DNA of 64,000 nucleotides from Microvelia longipes (lineage: Eukaryota > Arthropoda > Insecta > Hemiptera > Veliidae): assembly GCA_018340805.1 (NCBI GenBank), contig JACMZG010001911.1, positions 36,927,200-36,991,199 of the forward strand, read 5' to 3'. Of the stretch, positions 49,721 to 62,070 are shown in pieces. Below the pieces are notes generated by a model. That model did not search any database. It was given only the letters and a program-made list of their open reading frames with translations, and had not been told where the DNA came from. Each line of letters starts with the position of its first letter. The stretch's first letter is position 1. The position numbers were made by a program, and so were the translations under genes.

Positions 49721-50227
49721 TTAGTCCTCTTCACGGTAATACGTGAACTAACAGTTGTACAGAAGGTTTTTGTACGTCGTTCGACGTACGAAGTCTCACA
49801 TTTCCTTGAATGCCTAGAAATTATAATAAGTGAGAGGGAAAACAATTTATTTAAGTTCAAAAGATATTAAATAAGAAAGGTTAAAATTTAAGAAGTAAGT
49901 CTAAAGATGTACATATTTAACTAGGTCTTCAACTAACTTAAAAGAATGTAAACTAAGTTAATAAAATTTTCTTTTGCCATGAATTCTGGCTTGCGTGACA
50001 ATTTTCAAGTTCTGTAACCAAACAATACTTAGTTAATGAAATAAGAAAATACCTAAAAGACTTATTTTATTATTTTAGGTTGAGGATAGTCGTAATGTTT
50101 TGTCAATATCATTATTGTTATTGCAAAAACATTGCATTTACATAATATGAGTCAGACGTTGACTTACAAATGAGAGCATACTATTGTTAAAACGGTAGCT
50201 ACAGAGTTTCTTTAAAATATACAAAAT
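49721..50227. other. AT-rich unassigned sequence
   Basis: It may include decayed LINE sequence at the left, but nothing can be aligned by eye. Confidence 0.4.
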
Positions 50228-50500
50228 ACACTTTTACTTTATCTCAAAAATCCTAAACCGTGATTACCGTGAATTACCCGTGTTAGATATTTTTATAACT
50301 CCCTGAGTGTATGTGTAACACACACTCAGGGTATGTGTGATGTGTTTGTGGTATGTGAGTCTCACATACCTTGTATGTGTGAGTAAGAGTGAATTTGGCA
50401 CGCATCTAATTCTATGAAAGACTAACTAAAGATACCCCTCATTAAGTTTCACCTCATTATCAGCATTAGTTAAACATTTTATCAAATTTTTGATTAACTG
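50228..50500 (+). repeat. R1 repeat, degenerate 5' part
   Basis: Words aaaatcctaaaccgtgatta, gaattacccgtgtta, agtgaatttggcacgcatct and ctcattatcagcattagtta follow R1 order. The TG-rich segment has become two perfect hairpins: ccctgagtgt / acactcaggg and ggtatgtgag / ctcacatacc. Confidence 0.6.
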
Positions 50501-50603
50501 TCATACAATGTTTTTTATACGTTGTCATGCACACGTTTTTTAAAAAGTCGTTAAATAATTCTGGTGAGAAGGTCTGAAAGCTGGACGAATTTCCTCTGGA
50601 ATG

Positions 50604-50772
50604 CTTAATTTCTTGCTCCACAGCACATTCCTTGCTCAATTTCTTGTTCCACAGCACATTCCTTGCTTAATATCTTGCTCCACAATACATTCCTTGCTTC
50701 ATTTCTTGCTCCACAATAAATACTTTCCTTTATTTATTGCTCTAAATTACATTCCTTGCTTTACTTATTTGT
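50604..50772. repeat. 31-bp minisatellite, about 5.5 copies
   Basis: Units such as cttaatttcttgctccacag followed by cacattccttg. Starts lie near 50604, 50635, 50666, 50697, 50728 and 50759. Later units are more diverged. Confidence 0.85.
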
Positions 50773-50971
50773 TCATACATTCTTATCAGTGACACTTCGA
50801 CTTATTTTGAATGGAAATGCGCATGCTTATTATGTACGCTGTAGGAGCCTATTTCTATATTTCTAAAATTACCTTTTGTTGTTCTCATTTTAAGCTTAGT
50901 TTTTGCTACAGAATGAATCGGTTTTGGCCTGATTCCTTTAAGGAATTCATAAAAGTTATCATAAAGTTAAG

Positions 50972-51028
50972 CTGTAAGATATACATCCTACGGCTCTCTT
51001 CAGAGATAGCTGTAGGATGTACTTACAA
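50972..51028. repeat. short inverted repeat
   Basis: gtaagatatacatcctacgg on the left, and tgtaggatgtacttac inverted on the right, with small mismatches. Confidence 0.5.
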
Positions 51029-51093
51029 TCTTTAATCAATTCAAACAAAAAATTAATTAAACATAAAAATTTCCATAACAAACGCTGCCGTGA

Positions 51094-51153
51094 GGGACCG
51101 AACCCGGAACTTTTGTCTTCTTGGGGACCGAACCCGGAACTTTTTTCTTCTTG
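51094..51153. repeat. 30-bp direct duplication
   Basis: gggaccgaacccggaacttt is repeated after 29-30 bp, each copy followed by tcttcttg. The words look like part of a T-arm on the minus strand, but no tRNA fold is present. Confidence 0.7.
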
Positions 51154-53722
51154 TTGGCACTTTTTCTTTTGACTACTGAAGGGACTGGAAAAGAGTAGGA
51201 GTTTCACCCAAATTAATTGTTTTATAATGCATCCTTTTAGAAGCACTCTCATTGCAATGAAAATATTTCCGATTTTAAATTTTCTTATTATTTTTTTATG
51301 GTTTTGTCGACTTGTTTAATAGGATTTTACATACCCATAAACAAAAAAAAAACGCCACCCTATTTTTTGTTTTTTATTAACCTTTAAATTATCCAGTTTT
51401 TTCAACAGCCGAACATAAATATTTTTTCTAGTAAAAAATACTAAGCCTTAATTTTGCCGATTTAAAAAAATTACTTAATAAACAGAATTAATGATGTCAC
51501 AGCAACCTGGTATTAATAGGGTTTTCCCGTTGACTTTTGTACTAAGTTTGTTTTAGAAATATTAATAAAACTATTACTATAATAACTAGAGGATAGAGTG
51601 TCACATTTGTCGTGGTGTATGGTTCCAACTATTTTAGTATTTTTACTAAAATGTTTATTTTAGATCATTCACTCAAATCTCATTTTCCTTTTCAGAGGGT
51701 AGAGGAAAATGAAATTTGAAAAATATATACTTTTTTTATTTTCGTTAAAAAACAAAAAGTAAAGATAATTTTGTAAAACTTTTTCCATTGTAAACTTTTC
51801 TTCATTTTTCTAAAAAAAAAGAAAATACCTTTGGCAAAAGGTTAGGATAAGTAGAAAATATATTATAGATGAAACAGGTAGGCAATTTTTTCATAGGAAA
51901 TCCTCAAAATATTTTATACTGTTAGATATAACAACATTGTTGCCAAACCTAAAACTTTTAGGAAAATATTCTTCACTTTTTTGCTATTTATACATTTAAA
52001 AACTTAGTGGGTCATATTTTTCATCATTGAAGAAACTATAGTTATTTATGCACCAAGGGATTAAAGAATGATATTTTTCCCTGAGCTGTTAGTTGGTTCC
52101 TAAGGCATAAGCCGAGGGAACCAAAGTATTTGAAAAATTGATATAGTTGGCTCTGATAACACAATAATAGGAAACACTTTTTCTCCCTTGGGAGAGAAAA
52201 GTGCTTCTTTACTCCCTAAAAACTAGTCAATAAACTTTTCTTTTTACACCGTCTGGAGATAAAAAACAATTCTATGCATTTTCCTTAAAGTTCTGACCCT
52301 TACCTGTATTTAAAATACGCTAATTCCTCTGCTCAATGAATTATGCTGATAAATTATCCGATTCCATGTTTAAAATCTCATTTTTACATACTCATTTTCT
52401 TTACTTAAAAATATGTAACGATGTTTGACGCATTGTGCAGGTTTGATTTATCCAATTCAAATACAACATATTAATCCTGGATTCCATAAATAAATGGAAA
52501 CCTGCAGAATGCAGATTTCCAGATTTTAAATGTGGTGCGATTCAGATGAAATAATGGCGTAGTTTAAGGATTTTCGTGAAATAGTAACCATTTTAGAGGG
52601 ATATGCGTCATTGAAAAAATAATAAGCGATTAACACCATACGATAAGGAACTTGTTGAACCAAAATCGATTTAAAAATTGAATACCATGAATAATTAAAT
52701 ACAAAAATAAATTATTTTTTGTGTCGAGGTAATAATTATTTAAGTAATAATAAAATGTGTTTCGTACTAGTAAATATTGAATTAAAATTAACAATTTTTG
52801 TATGGAGACTGCAAATTTGTAGAAATTCTAGCTGATAGAAGCAATAAATAATAGCGGTGATCATTACGGGGTAGGGATGTATTTTTCTTTCTTACATTCA
52901 AATTATTTCTGTTAAAAATAAATTTCAAAACAATCGGCTTTATTTTGTTTATTGATTGCCTGGTAATTTTAAAAAAAGGAAAAACAATGTTTAAAAAATA
53001 TAATTATTATTTATTATCTTAAATATTTATCGAAGAAGAATATAAAAAAGAGTTTGAGAGGAGTCCGGTTTCTTTAGAAAGTTTGGTAGTGTAGAAATGT
53101 AGAGATAAATATTTTTCGACTCGGGGCGAGAATCATTTCCTTTTTTTAACTTTTTGCCTTTCTCGAATTTGAGGAAAGTTACTTTTCTGGTTAGACGTCA
53201 GTCTTTCTTAAAAAAAAAAGTTTTTTTTTTGGAAAACAGCATCCCTCACTTCCTTAAAGAAACCTTTTCCTAACTCCTCCTTATTCTTCTGGTTTTTTAG
53301 AAACATAAAGATACCCAAATATCATTCAGAAAACAACATTTTATTTTTCAAGAAACTTAAAATCAGATACTTCTTGCTGTCTTTTTTCTTAAAAGTAAAT
53401 TAAGATTAACAAAAATAAAATCATGAGTATTAAATAAGTTTTTTCTTTAATTTTCCCTTTTTTCTGACAAATTAAATTGCCTTGAGGCATTATTCTTTCT
53501 ATACATTTTTTCTTTTAGTTTTTTTTTCTGTTTTTAGAAAATAAAGTTACTAAAGCTAATATTGACATAAAAGTAAGAGTTAAATTCTGTAAGAATTTAT
53601 TTATATTTAATCTTTTCCAGCGGTAAACAGATTTATTTGTTAAAATAGATTTTGAACCTGGGTAGGTTTGTCATTGCTGGCTGTCTAAGCGTTATCGTTG
53701 TCGTTTTATGTTTTTGTACAAA
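51154..53722. other. AT-rich unassigned sequence
   Basis: No gene is seen. Small hairpins include ctttttctccc / gggagagaaaag near 52178-52202. Confidence 0.5.
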
Positions 53723-54065
53723 AGATGTATTAAAATCGTTTAACATATTGATAATATAATATGACATATTATAAAAGATGTATTAAAATCGTTTGACATA
53801 TTGATAATAGTATATGATAATCCTTTAACATATTGATAATAGCATATGATAATCGTTTAACATATTGATATTATAATATGATAATCGTTTAATATATTGA
53901 TAATTACATATGATAATCGTTTGATGTATTGATAATAGCATATGATAACCATTTAGCATATATTGATAATAACATATGACACTCGTTTAATATACTTATA
54001 ATAAAATATGATAATCGTTTAACGTATTGATGATTACATATAATAATTGTTTAACATAATCGTTT
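53723..54065. repeat. about 34-36-bp AT-rich tandem repeat
   Basis: The phrase gataatcgtttaacatattg, then ataatagcatat, recurs about nine times with variable spacing and substitutions. Confidence 0.8.
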
Positions 54066-54369
54066 CGTTCAAATATTAAATATATTTATACTATTACTAT
54101 TCTTATTTTGAATCAAGTGGAGTAATTATGTTGAACATTGTTTTACTTTACTGTAACATAAATATTTTTATATTTTTAACTTTTATATTTCAATCCAACT
54201 TTGGGTGCTATTAATTTTTTTACTGAAAAGGTTTAAAGAAAAGGTTACTTTAAATATTGAGTTCGAGGTACTTCGGTTATTTCCTTATAACAAGAGATTT
54301 GTTTCCCTTGACCTCAAAATGTCATGATTATTTAAATGTTATGGTGCTATTATAAGGTAGTATTCTTAT

Positions 54370-54566
54370 CTATGCGAAGTTTTAACTCTTTAGTTATGTG
54401 TGACACAGACACATAAATATAAACTGACGGACAGTCTTTTAAAACCCACTCAAAACGTCGTAAAAATTTCTAAAAGAGGAGATTATGATGAAGTTGTAAC
54501 CAGTTTTGGTTTTTTATTGTGAACATAATACTTTTTCTGCGTTAGTAGGTGAAGCGAAGTAAAAAG
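54370..54566 (-). repeat. R1 repeat, 5' quarter, degenerate
   Basis: On the plus strand it shows gcgaagttttaactctttag, acacagacacataaatataa, actgacggacagtctttt, acccactcaaaacg and ctttttctgcg, ending in gtaaaaag. This is R1's 5' part reversed. It abuts the 60-bp minisatellite. Confidence 0.55.
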
Positions 54567-54582
54567 CTTTATAAACAAACAT

Positions 54583-55300
54583 TCTCATTTTGATGAATGT
54601 GATTATAATACTCATTTATCAGGCTTATCGGACTGCAGTATGCTCACAGTATAATAATGTGATTATAATACTCATTCATCAGGCTTATCGGACTGCAGTA
54701 TGCTCACAGTATTATAATGTGATTATAATACTCATTCATCAGGCTTATCGGACTGCAGTATGCTCACAGTATTATAATGTCATTATATACTCATTTATCA
54801 GGGTTATAAAACTGCAGTATGCTCACAGTGTTTTAATGTCATTATATACTCATTTATCAGGGTTGACAAACTGCAATATACTCACAGTATTATAATGTGA
54901 TAATAATACTCATTTATCAGGCTTATCGGACTGCAGTATGCTCACAGTATTATAATGTGATAATAATACTCATTTATCAGGCTTATCGGACTGCAGTATG
55001 CTAACAGTATTATAATGTGATAATAATACTCATTTATCAGACTTATCGGACTGCAGTATGCTCACAGTATTATAATGTGATAATAATACTCATTTATCAG
55101 GCTTATCGGACTGCAGTATGCTCACAGTATTATAATGTGATAAATACTCATTTATCAGGCTTATCGGACTGCAGTAACAGTATTATAATGTGGTCAGCTT
55201 ATCGGACTGCAGTATGGTCAGAGTATTATAATTTGATAATAATACTCATTTATCAGACTTATCGGACTGCAGTATGCTAACAGTATTATAGTGTCATTAT
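54583..55300. repeat. 60-bp minisatellite, 12 copies
   Basis: Unit core gcttatcggactgcagtatg, then ctcacagtattataatgtga. Core starts are near 54624, 54684, 54744, 54802, 54861, 54920, 54980, 55040, 55100, 55158, 55197 and 55256. Units 1-3 carry gattataata and later units gataataata. Units 4 and 5 share a diverged version. The last units have deletions, one leaving a short unit of about 39 bp. Most units carry a ctgcag site. Two apparent frames are by-products of the 60-bp period. Confidence 0.95.
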
Positions 55301-56018
55301 AATACAAATATATTAGGTAAAGTCAGTTTTTGACTTAATAAACTATTTCCTTACCTAATATACTATTTACAATTATTGTTGTGCACATTCCTGAATTCCA
55401 AAATTTATTTTTTACTTAAATATATGTATTTTTTTATAAAATAATTAGTATGGTAAATGCATTCCACATTTATTGTGAAATGTGACATTCTACATTCAAA
55501 ATTAAAAATAATAACAAAGCTCTCAGTAAAATTTAAATATTAAGCACGGCGGCAAAATAGATAGAATATAATTTATTTCTTAGGCAGTTTCTTAAAATAA
55601 AAAAATGAAAAGTATATCTTTTCTTTTTATTATTATAATTTAAATAATTCTGACTTGTAAATTTATGAAAATATCTAAAACCCCGAATAATCGTAAAATA
55701 TTTTTTCCGAATATAACAGATGGCGTTTGCGTTATTTGTCCGAAAGAAACCTTCCAGCATTGATTTAATTGTCGGCAAATACATTTTTTTGTAAAAGATT
55801 AAAATATTTTAGATCTAAATGCGGAAAAAATCATAATTATTCTAATTTTTTTTTAAGACAAAATTAATCTTTTAAATGACTTTTTTCAATTATTTTATTT
55901 TAATTTTTCCTATTTTTTTAATAGTTGTTTAATCTAAAGATTTTTTGTCGTGAAAGAGCTATTTAGAAGTCTATCAATTATAATCTTTTTTTTAAATCCT
56001 GCGAGCAACTTTAGAAGC
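55301..56018. other. AT-rich unassigned sequence
   Basis: No feature is seen. Confidence 0.5.
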
Positions 56019-56036
56019 ATATCATTTGATACTACC

Positions 56037-56081
56037 GAGTTTCGCAAAACATGAATCAACTATTCATGTTTTGCGAAACTC
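56037..56081. repeat. perfect 20-bp inverted repeat with CAACT loop
   Basis: The left arm gagtttcgcaaaacatgaat and its exact reverse complement surround the loop caact. A related uninterrupted sequence lies at 56429-56500. Confidence 0.9.
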
Positions 56082-56104
56082 ATTTTGCAAAACTCACATG
56101 CAAC

Positions 56105-56223
56105 AGCATTGCATTTTGCTTGTTACATTTCCTAGGTGTCTCTCGCACAATTATATTGTGTCAACTACACAATATAATTGTGCGAGAGACACCTAGGAAA
56201 TGTAACAAGCAAAATGCAATGCT
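56105..56223. repeat. perfect 57-bp inverted repeat with CAACT loop
   Basis: The left arm starts agcattgcattttgcttgtt and ends acaattatattgtgt. The right arm is its exact reverse complement across caact. No mismatch was found over 57 bp, implying recent origin or gene conversion. A short frame through it is not a gene. Confidence 0.95.
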
Positions 56224-56428
56224 ACATCTGGGAAATGTTCCATCATTCGACATTCGTCATCATTGATGGCTCGACATAATGTCATGTCCCACTCTGTTTT
56301 GTTACGTCTAACTTATAAGGGCGCCGACAGAGCCTGAACTCACTCTGACCTTCAATTAATTCCGAAGAATATAATGTAAAGTTTTTACCAGTTCTCTTCT
56401 ACCGCCATCATGCATGACAAGTAAAACA

Positions 56429-56500
56429 CATATCATTTCATACTACCGAGTTTTGCAAAACTCTCGTACAATTATATTGTGTCAACTATTCATATTTTGC
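56429..56500. repeat. single-copy relative of the two palindromes
   Basis: catatcatttcatactaccg is shared with 56019-56038. The later acaattatattgtgtcaact followed by attcatattttgc joins the halves that are separated in the two palindromes. Confidence 0.75.
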
Positions 56501-57745
56501 ACATTAACTATTAATCACGAATAATAACCTTTATAAAATTACATTATCCTAACCTTCTCTGTCATTGTAGAATGTACTTTTGCGATATTGCTAGTTATTG
56601 GTGATAAGTAAGGTTAAAAGTGGCTACATTTTGGGTGCTATTATTGATATTTGGTTATTAAAGATGATTTTTAACCATAAAAAGCTAAAACGTTAGCACC
56701 AAAATCCCACCGGTAGTAATACTACTGCTCAGTGTTTAATAAATTTATGCTAGAAATGAAATTTTGAGGTATTTCAATGAAAATTCACCTGGCATTCGGG
56801 CTTCCACATGCCAGGGTTTCCAGAATTTTTTACGTATATAATTTTTGTATATTTGACCTGTAAGCCTATTTTTTAACAGCATATATATTGTATAGGTAAT
56901 GACAATATCAATAATAAAAAAAAACTCCTCGTAATTACTTAAATTGTTCTTTTCATCAATTAAACTCTAGCTTTGATGATAACCGTTAAGTAAATACATG
57001 GCGTTGTTTTAAATACATATAGTTTGAATATTATGTTCTTTTATTGTTTTTCTGTCGATTTCCTTTCATATACATCGCGAATTCTTTGGATTTGAAAAAT
57101 CCCAAAAAAGGAAACTTTGCAAACAGTTTTTTTTTACCTTTACGTTGTCTATATTTTATTCTAAAAGCAGATTCCAAGAAGTAAAAACGATCTAAAAGTT
57201 ATGTTTTTTAGATTTCTAAGTACCCTAAGGGTGAGCTTACTATGTTTTCTTTTTGTAACAATTTCTTTAAACTTTTTTATCGTTAACTTAGTAAAAACTT
57301 AAGGAGATATTTTTTATTATTCTCTTTTTAGCTTCAATAACTTTTTAGACATTTATTTTACTTTTTATATCGTTCCTATTGGCGTTTTTTCTGTTTAGTT
57401 TGTCCGATTTATATTCTTTTCTAAACTAATAATTCTTTGCTTCTAAGAAATGCTATTTAATGTTGTAATACATAATGCGCATTATGTAACAGTTAGATTT
57501 GAATTGAATCTATTGGTCTCTGGGTATATTCCGGTGTCTGGAAGTCCTGGAAGTCTAAATGTCACATCGTACCACGTGTTATCAGAATGGATTACTGTTT
57601 TTCTGTATTGACATCTGGTCTGTAAGAGTTATTAAGTAACAATATTGTCAAAGTAATGGCAGTTTGATAAAGTCATTTGCAACCTACTTAACTTACCCCA
57701 ACGCTCGAACAAAAAACGGGGTCTTTTCTGTCCATCCCCTTATAA
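56501..57745. other. AT-rich unassigned sequence
   Basis: A hairpin (cctggcat / atgccagg) is at about 56790-56817, and a perfect palindrome acataatgcgcattatgt near 57470-57487. No gene is seen. Confidence 0.5.
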
Positions 57746-58111
57746 TTTTTACTTTTCCTCATTTCCACAATATTGGAAAAATATTGTGTTTGCAATAAAA
57801 AATCCTAAACCGGAATGAAACCGGAATTATTCGTTTCAGGTGTTTTAAAGGCCTCCTGAGAGGTTTTCACAAAGTTGTCTGTCTGTATATGTGTCTGTTA
57901 TCATCGTAGCTCAAGACTAACGTATGTAGTCTGTGAACCGCAGAGAATGAAACTGATGCTTTTACTATTTGAGAACATTTTGCTGTATAAATTTGGCGAA
58001 TTATATATCCTTAGGACTAGCGAAGATGGTCCGAAGCAGAGAGGATGAGAGTAGAATCCGATGTAATGATATGAAAAAAAGTTCCGAGGTACCCCGTACC
58101 CGATTTTTTAT
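57746..58111 (+). mobile_element. R1 repeat, internally deleted
   Basis: Starts ttacttttcctcatttccac, then aatgaaaccggaattattcg, gttttaaaggcctcctgaga and ttatcatcgtagctc. It jumps to aagactaacgtatg and then to gagaatgaaactgatgc, just after the 5S-like part, most of which is lost. The tail is complete, with gttccgaggtaccccgtacc and cgatttttt. Both ends are well preserved. Confidence 0.85.
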
Positions 58112-61100
58112 TTGTATTGTCTTTGACTTTTTATAATCAATAACTATTCTGAGTAACTAAAAATAACCACCATTAACCAAAATTGACTACCTATAACCAG
58201 TAATTACCCAAATATACTTGATAGAGCTTAGAATTAACTACTTGATAATAGGTTATCTTTGTCCTAATTCATAATGGTCAATAACATTTACTAGAGGTTA
58301 CCTTTAGTGAATAGCGATGGTTATTTATATATTTAAAGGTATAACATACCTAAAAACTACTCATTGTTTAGGAGGAGGAAGGTGGTAGAAAATACCCTAA
58401 ACGCATCCAACGAAATTGAGCATATGACCGAAATTCTCTCTACAGTTGCATTCTTAGCATTTAAATTTGATAAAAAACGACTTATTATTAGAGTATTAAG
58501 TGCTTAGAGTTAGAGTAGTAGATAGGTAGTGTTATATGTGTAGTAGCTGTGTATTAGAGTAGGTATTTGTTTAGAGTAAATTTGGTTTTAATTATTACTA
58601 CTATCACTATTATTAACTACTATCACTATATCATTCCTTCCGACGGATAAATGTCGCTTGGTAACAGGGTAGTGTGAAATACAGGAAAATATCTATCTAG
58701 AATTTGTACTTATACTTCTTTTAAAAAAGTAGAAAAATCGAAAAAAGCAAAATCGTTTAAAGACTTTTGATTATGGAAATCGTTAATAGCGACTCATGCT
58801 TTTATTTCTCTCCCTTTATACAGACGCCTCGCAGTTCAAATACTCACAATACCTTTTAAGTTATTATTAAAACCCTGGACTGTTTTCTTGTGGTTTTTTA
58901 AAAATTAACAATACATGAATTGAGTATGGATTCAATTCAGTGTAGAAATGTATATTTTTTTATCAAAACCTCCTATCAGCTTTCATTGCAATAAAATATA
59001 GAATTAGTAAGTTTAAAAAGAAAATGCTTTTTTGGAGAAATGAATTTTACGACTCGATGGTAATAATAATTCAAAAAAAGTTAAATCATGTTTAATTCCA
59101 GTATTTTTTTATCTTTTAAGTAATATTTTTAAAGGCGTTAATTCTCTTTTTTTCGGTATAAAAGAATAGCTTTCCACCCCATTTTAAAAAGCATTTTCCC
59201 CCCAAAAGAATAGAAAAGAGGAAGAAGAAAAATATTATTAGAGTTACAACTCTAAATCCGTGCCCAATCTTATTTGTTCATCTTTATGTAATTTGCCTCA
59301 TTTTCCAAAAAGTTAAAACTGTTAAGCAAATAGGAAGAGGCAATACTTTAAGTCTCATGCTATTAACTTGTGTGATAATTACAAGCCCTTTTTTTAGTAC
59401 ATCGTAACAGTTTAGGAGGTATACTTAAATACATATACTCTTAAACTTTGCGTTTTACCTCATTCTTAACTCCGTTTCGTACTTTATATTACGTTTAATG
59501 CTCTTTATACACTTTCTTATTATATACTTTTAAAGTACATAAGAGAACTAAGTTGTTTTAAATATACTTTTAAAATATTATCACTGTATACTTAAGTACT
59601 TATAATGTACTTAAGTTTTCAACAGAACTTGCTAATACTTTGATAATATATCATAAGTAATGTTTAAATAGTTTTTGAATAATTATATTTTTAATTAAAT
59701 TTACTTTTATAAAATGTTGTTTTAAAGTTTTCAGAACAGGAATTGGGTTAATAGGGCAAGCTATAGAAACTATTTTAAAGCAACTAATTCCGATAATTTG
59801 GTTTTAAAATCAAAACCCCGATTGAAATAATTTAATTAAGTTGAAAATTTGATTCCGGAGTGCTTGTTATTTAGAATGAATTCCTCTTGATTTTATTCCC
59901 AATTCCTGCGGTGGCGTTGAAACAAACGATTTATTGTTTATTTTTTATTGAATTAGTTTAAATAACTTGTATTTATTTTATTTTATTTATTTTATTGTAT
60001 GTATACAATAAAATATTATTGTATTTTATTCGTTAGTATTAAATTAGATACGCTGCTTATGTTTTATTATGAATAGGTGTATATATTTGAAATAATAATT
60101 TTTTTATGTGACGAAAATCGACAAAGGAATCATAATGAAAGCGTTTGTATCGCGAAGGTTTGTCAAATTTTAAACAAATCAAATCATGTCACGTTTGTTT
60201 ATTATAATGTCACTCGCATACCACGTCTGAAGAAAAAGACATTAAATATTGATGAAGTATAGAAGTGAATCTAGACTTTTATACCTAGGAATGTAGATGA
60301 AAATATAATTTAGGTTAGAGAATCTCCCAAGTCAGTATTGTTTTTGTCTTATTAAATTATTTACACATTCAAAGTTTTGACAGACGTGTCAATTAAAATA
60401 AAAATAACGTATACCGAGTTGACAGGTTTATATTTTATTAAAATCTGTGAGTTATGACACAATTACATAACTGATATATACCTGATTTGCCGTCGACCGA
60501 TGTGCTAATGTCAGCGTACAGCCTTGACTGTGTAACATCCTAATTTTGTGAAGTTTTGCAAATACATCATAACTATTGAGTGCATTTTACAGATGTAAAG
60601 TCGAATTTTCGAAAATACATCTTTGCAGTAGGATTTTATAAATGCATCTTCACAATCGATCTTGTTTACGAATGGTTCTTAACTATCGAATTTTCGCCAA
60701 TGCTTCTGTACAATCTTCATTCTTACAAATACAGTGAAAGCCTTAAATTTTCCTCAAGAAGTATCAATCAGCCTTAGTTATCTTTGTAGAGAATATCTCG
60801 GAAATTACTAGAGTCTGATCCCAGCTGTTGTTTAGATATGATTTTGGGTTTACTTAGAGTACTGGTTCTGGGATGTTTTCTTCTTGACATTTTTGTGCAC
60901 CTTAATAACGTTTGTGTCGATCTTAAAGGTTTTTTATTTGGAGAATTTCTTTCATCCAAATCATAGCTAAACTAAGGGCGGATCGGGCTCATTGTCTACT
61001 TTCTTATATTACTATTAATTCTTATGCATTTTTGTGTAGAAATTGTGTTGCAGTCTTTTGAGGCAATCGAGCATTTTACAACCATATAAAGCATATAGTG

Positions 61101-61215
61101 GTCCACTAAGTACTGGAAATACATTTAGGCGTGTGCTAATGTCACTAAGAATTCTTTTTAAGCATGTTAAGTTTAATTACTATCCATCATTATGAGCGTT
61201 GGTGGTGTTCATTAT
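58112..61215. other. AT-rich unassigned sequence
   Basis: No gene is supported. Frames at 60077-60262, 60580-60777 and 60774-60959 have no recognisable motif. A palindrome (ttttattgtat / atacaataaaa) is near 59988-60013. Confidence 0.5.
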
Positions 61216-61531
61216 CAATAATGTGAAAACACAGTCTCTCCACAATGACATTTAATAATGGCAGAGCCGCTTTCAACCTTAAGAGGTCATCCTTAGTGAC
61301 TTAAATAATATTAAACATAATCTGTTGTAGGTGACGAGCATGAGTATCATTATCGTAGACATAATCAAGTCAGTCTTGATTATGTTTTTGACAATTATAC
61401 TCGGCTGATGATCATCACCTTCAACAGATTATGTTTAATATTACTTAAGTCACTGAGGATGACCTCTTAAGGTTAAAAGCGGTTCTGTTGTTATTAAATG
61501 TTATTGTGGAGAGACTTTGTTTCCTTATTAT
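61216..61531. mobile_element. 316-bp fold-back element
   Basis: The left half (to 61369) and right half (from 61375) are inverted copies over about 150 bp, with scattered mismatches and a small indel, and only a 5-base loop. Matching words include acagtctctccacaatgaca, ttaagaggtcatcctta and attaaacataatctgttg. The whole length would fold as one hairpin. No coding capacity. Confidence 0.85.
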
Positions 61532-61571
61532 TTATTTAAATCTGTTCATTTCCATTTTAATTCTTCATATT

Positions 61572-61604
61572 AAACTAGAAATAAATAAATTTTATTTCTA
61601 GTTT
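61572..61604. repeat. small palindrome
   Basis: aaactagaaataaa pairs with its reverse complement across a few bases. Confidence 0.6.
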
Positions 61605-61678
61605 AAATAAGTAAGCAGTTTTTGTTTATCTGTTTATTTATTTTAATAGTTTATTAATGAAGTTTATAGATATAGATT

Positions 61679-61707
61679 CTGAAGATGCCTACAATGATAG
61701 GCGAAAT
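61679..61707 (+). other. hammerhead-like retroelement tail motif
   Basis: ctgaagatgcctacaatgat followed by aggcgaaat gives CTGAAGA, a hairpin (gccta / taggc) and GAAA. This is the common degenerate hammerhead pattern in 3' tails of Penelope-like and other retroelements. Stems I and III were not verified; one extra base precedes the hairpin. No coding fragment adjoins it. Confidence 0.35.
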
Positions 61708-62070
61708 ATATTAATTGAATAAACCATTCAAAACTTTTTATAGAACTAAAGTCCCCTTGATCAAGCCTGAAATAAATAGATTGTAATCAGAGTATACTGC
61801 TATATCAGACTAACTCAGGATCACGATATTACACGACGCAAATACATTTCCCTCCGATTTGTTATAGTTTTTTGGTCAGACAGTCTATTTTTGCTCTCAC
61901 GTAATTGACGAATAATTGATGGCGGAAAACTAGAGAAGAATCTGTGTAATTTGATAATTTAATATTCAAACCATCATAATTCCAAGGCAAGATATTGTCG
62001 AGTGAGACTCAGCTGTGGTTGACGTGGAGGCTTGATGTTATTAAGTGACAGCCGATACTTGAAGTTATGA

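Noticed and set aside
51094..51153. tRNA T-arm on the minus strand
   Set aside because: The word repeats at 30 bp without any cloverleaf around it.
54590..55280. Repetitive protein frames with a 20-residue period
   Set aside because: The 60-bp minisatellite is divisible by three, so a repeated peptide appears automatically; units with 59 bp or deletions break it.
54583..55300. CRISPR-like array
   Set aside because: Repeats follow each other without unique spacers, and the genome is eukaryotic.
56051..56266. 71-codon frame
   Set aside because: It runs through the perfect palindrome, so it is a by-product of the inverted repeat.
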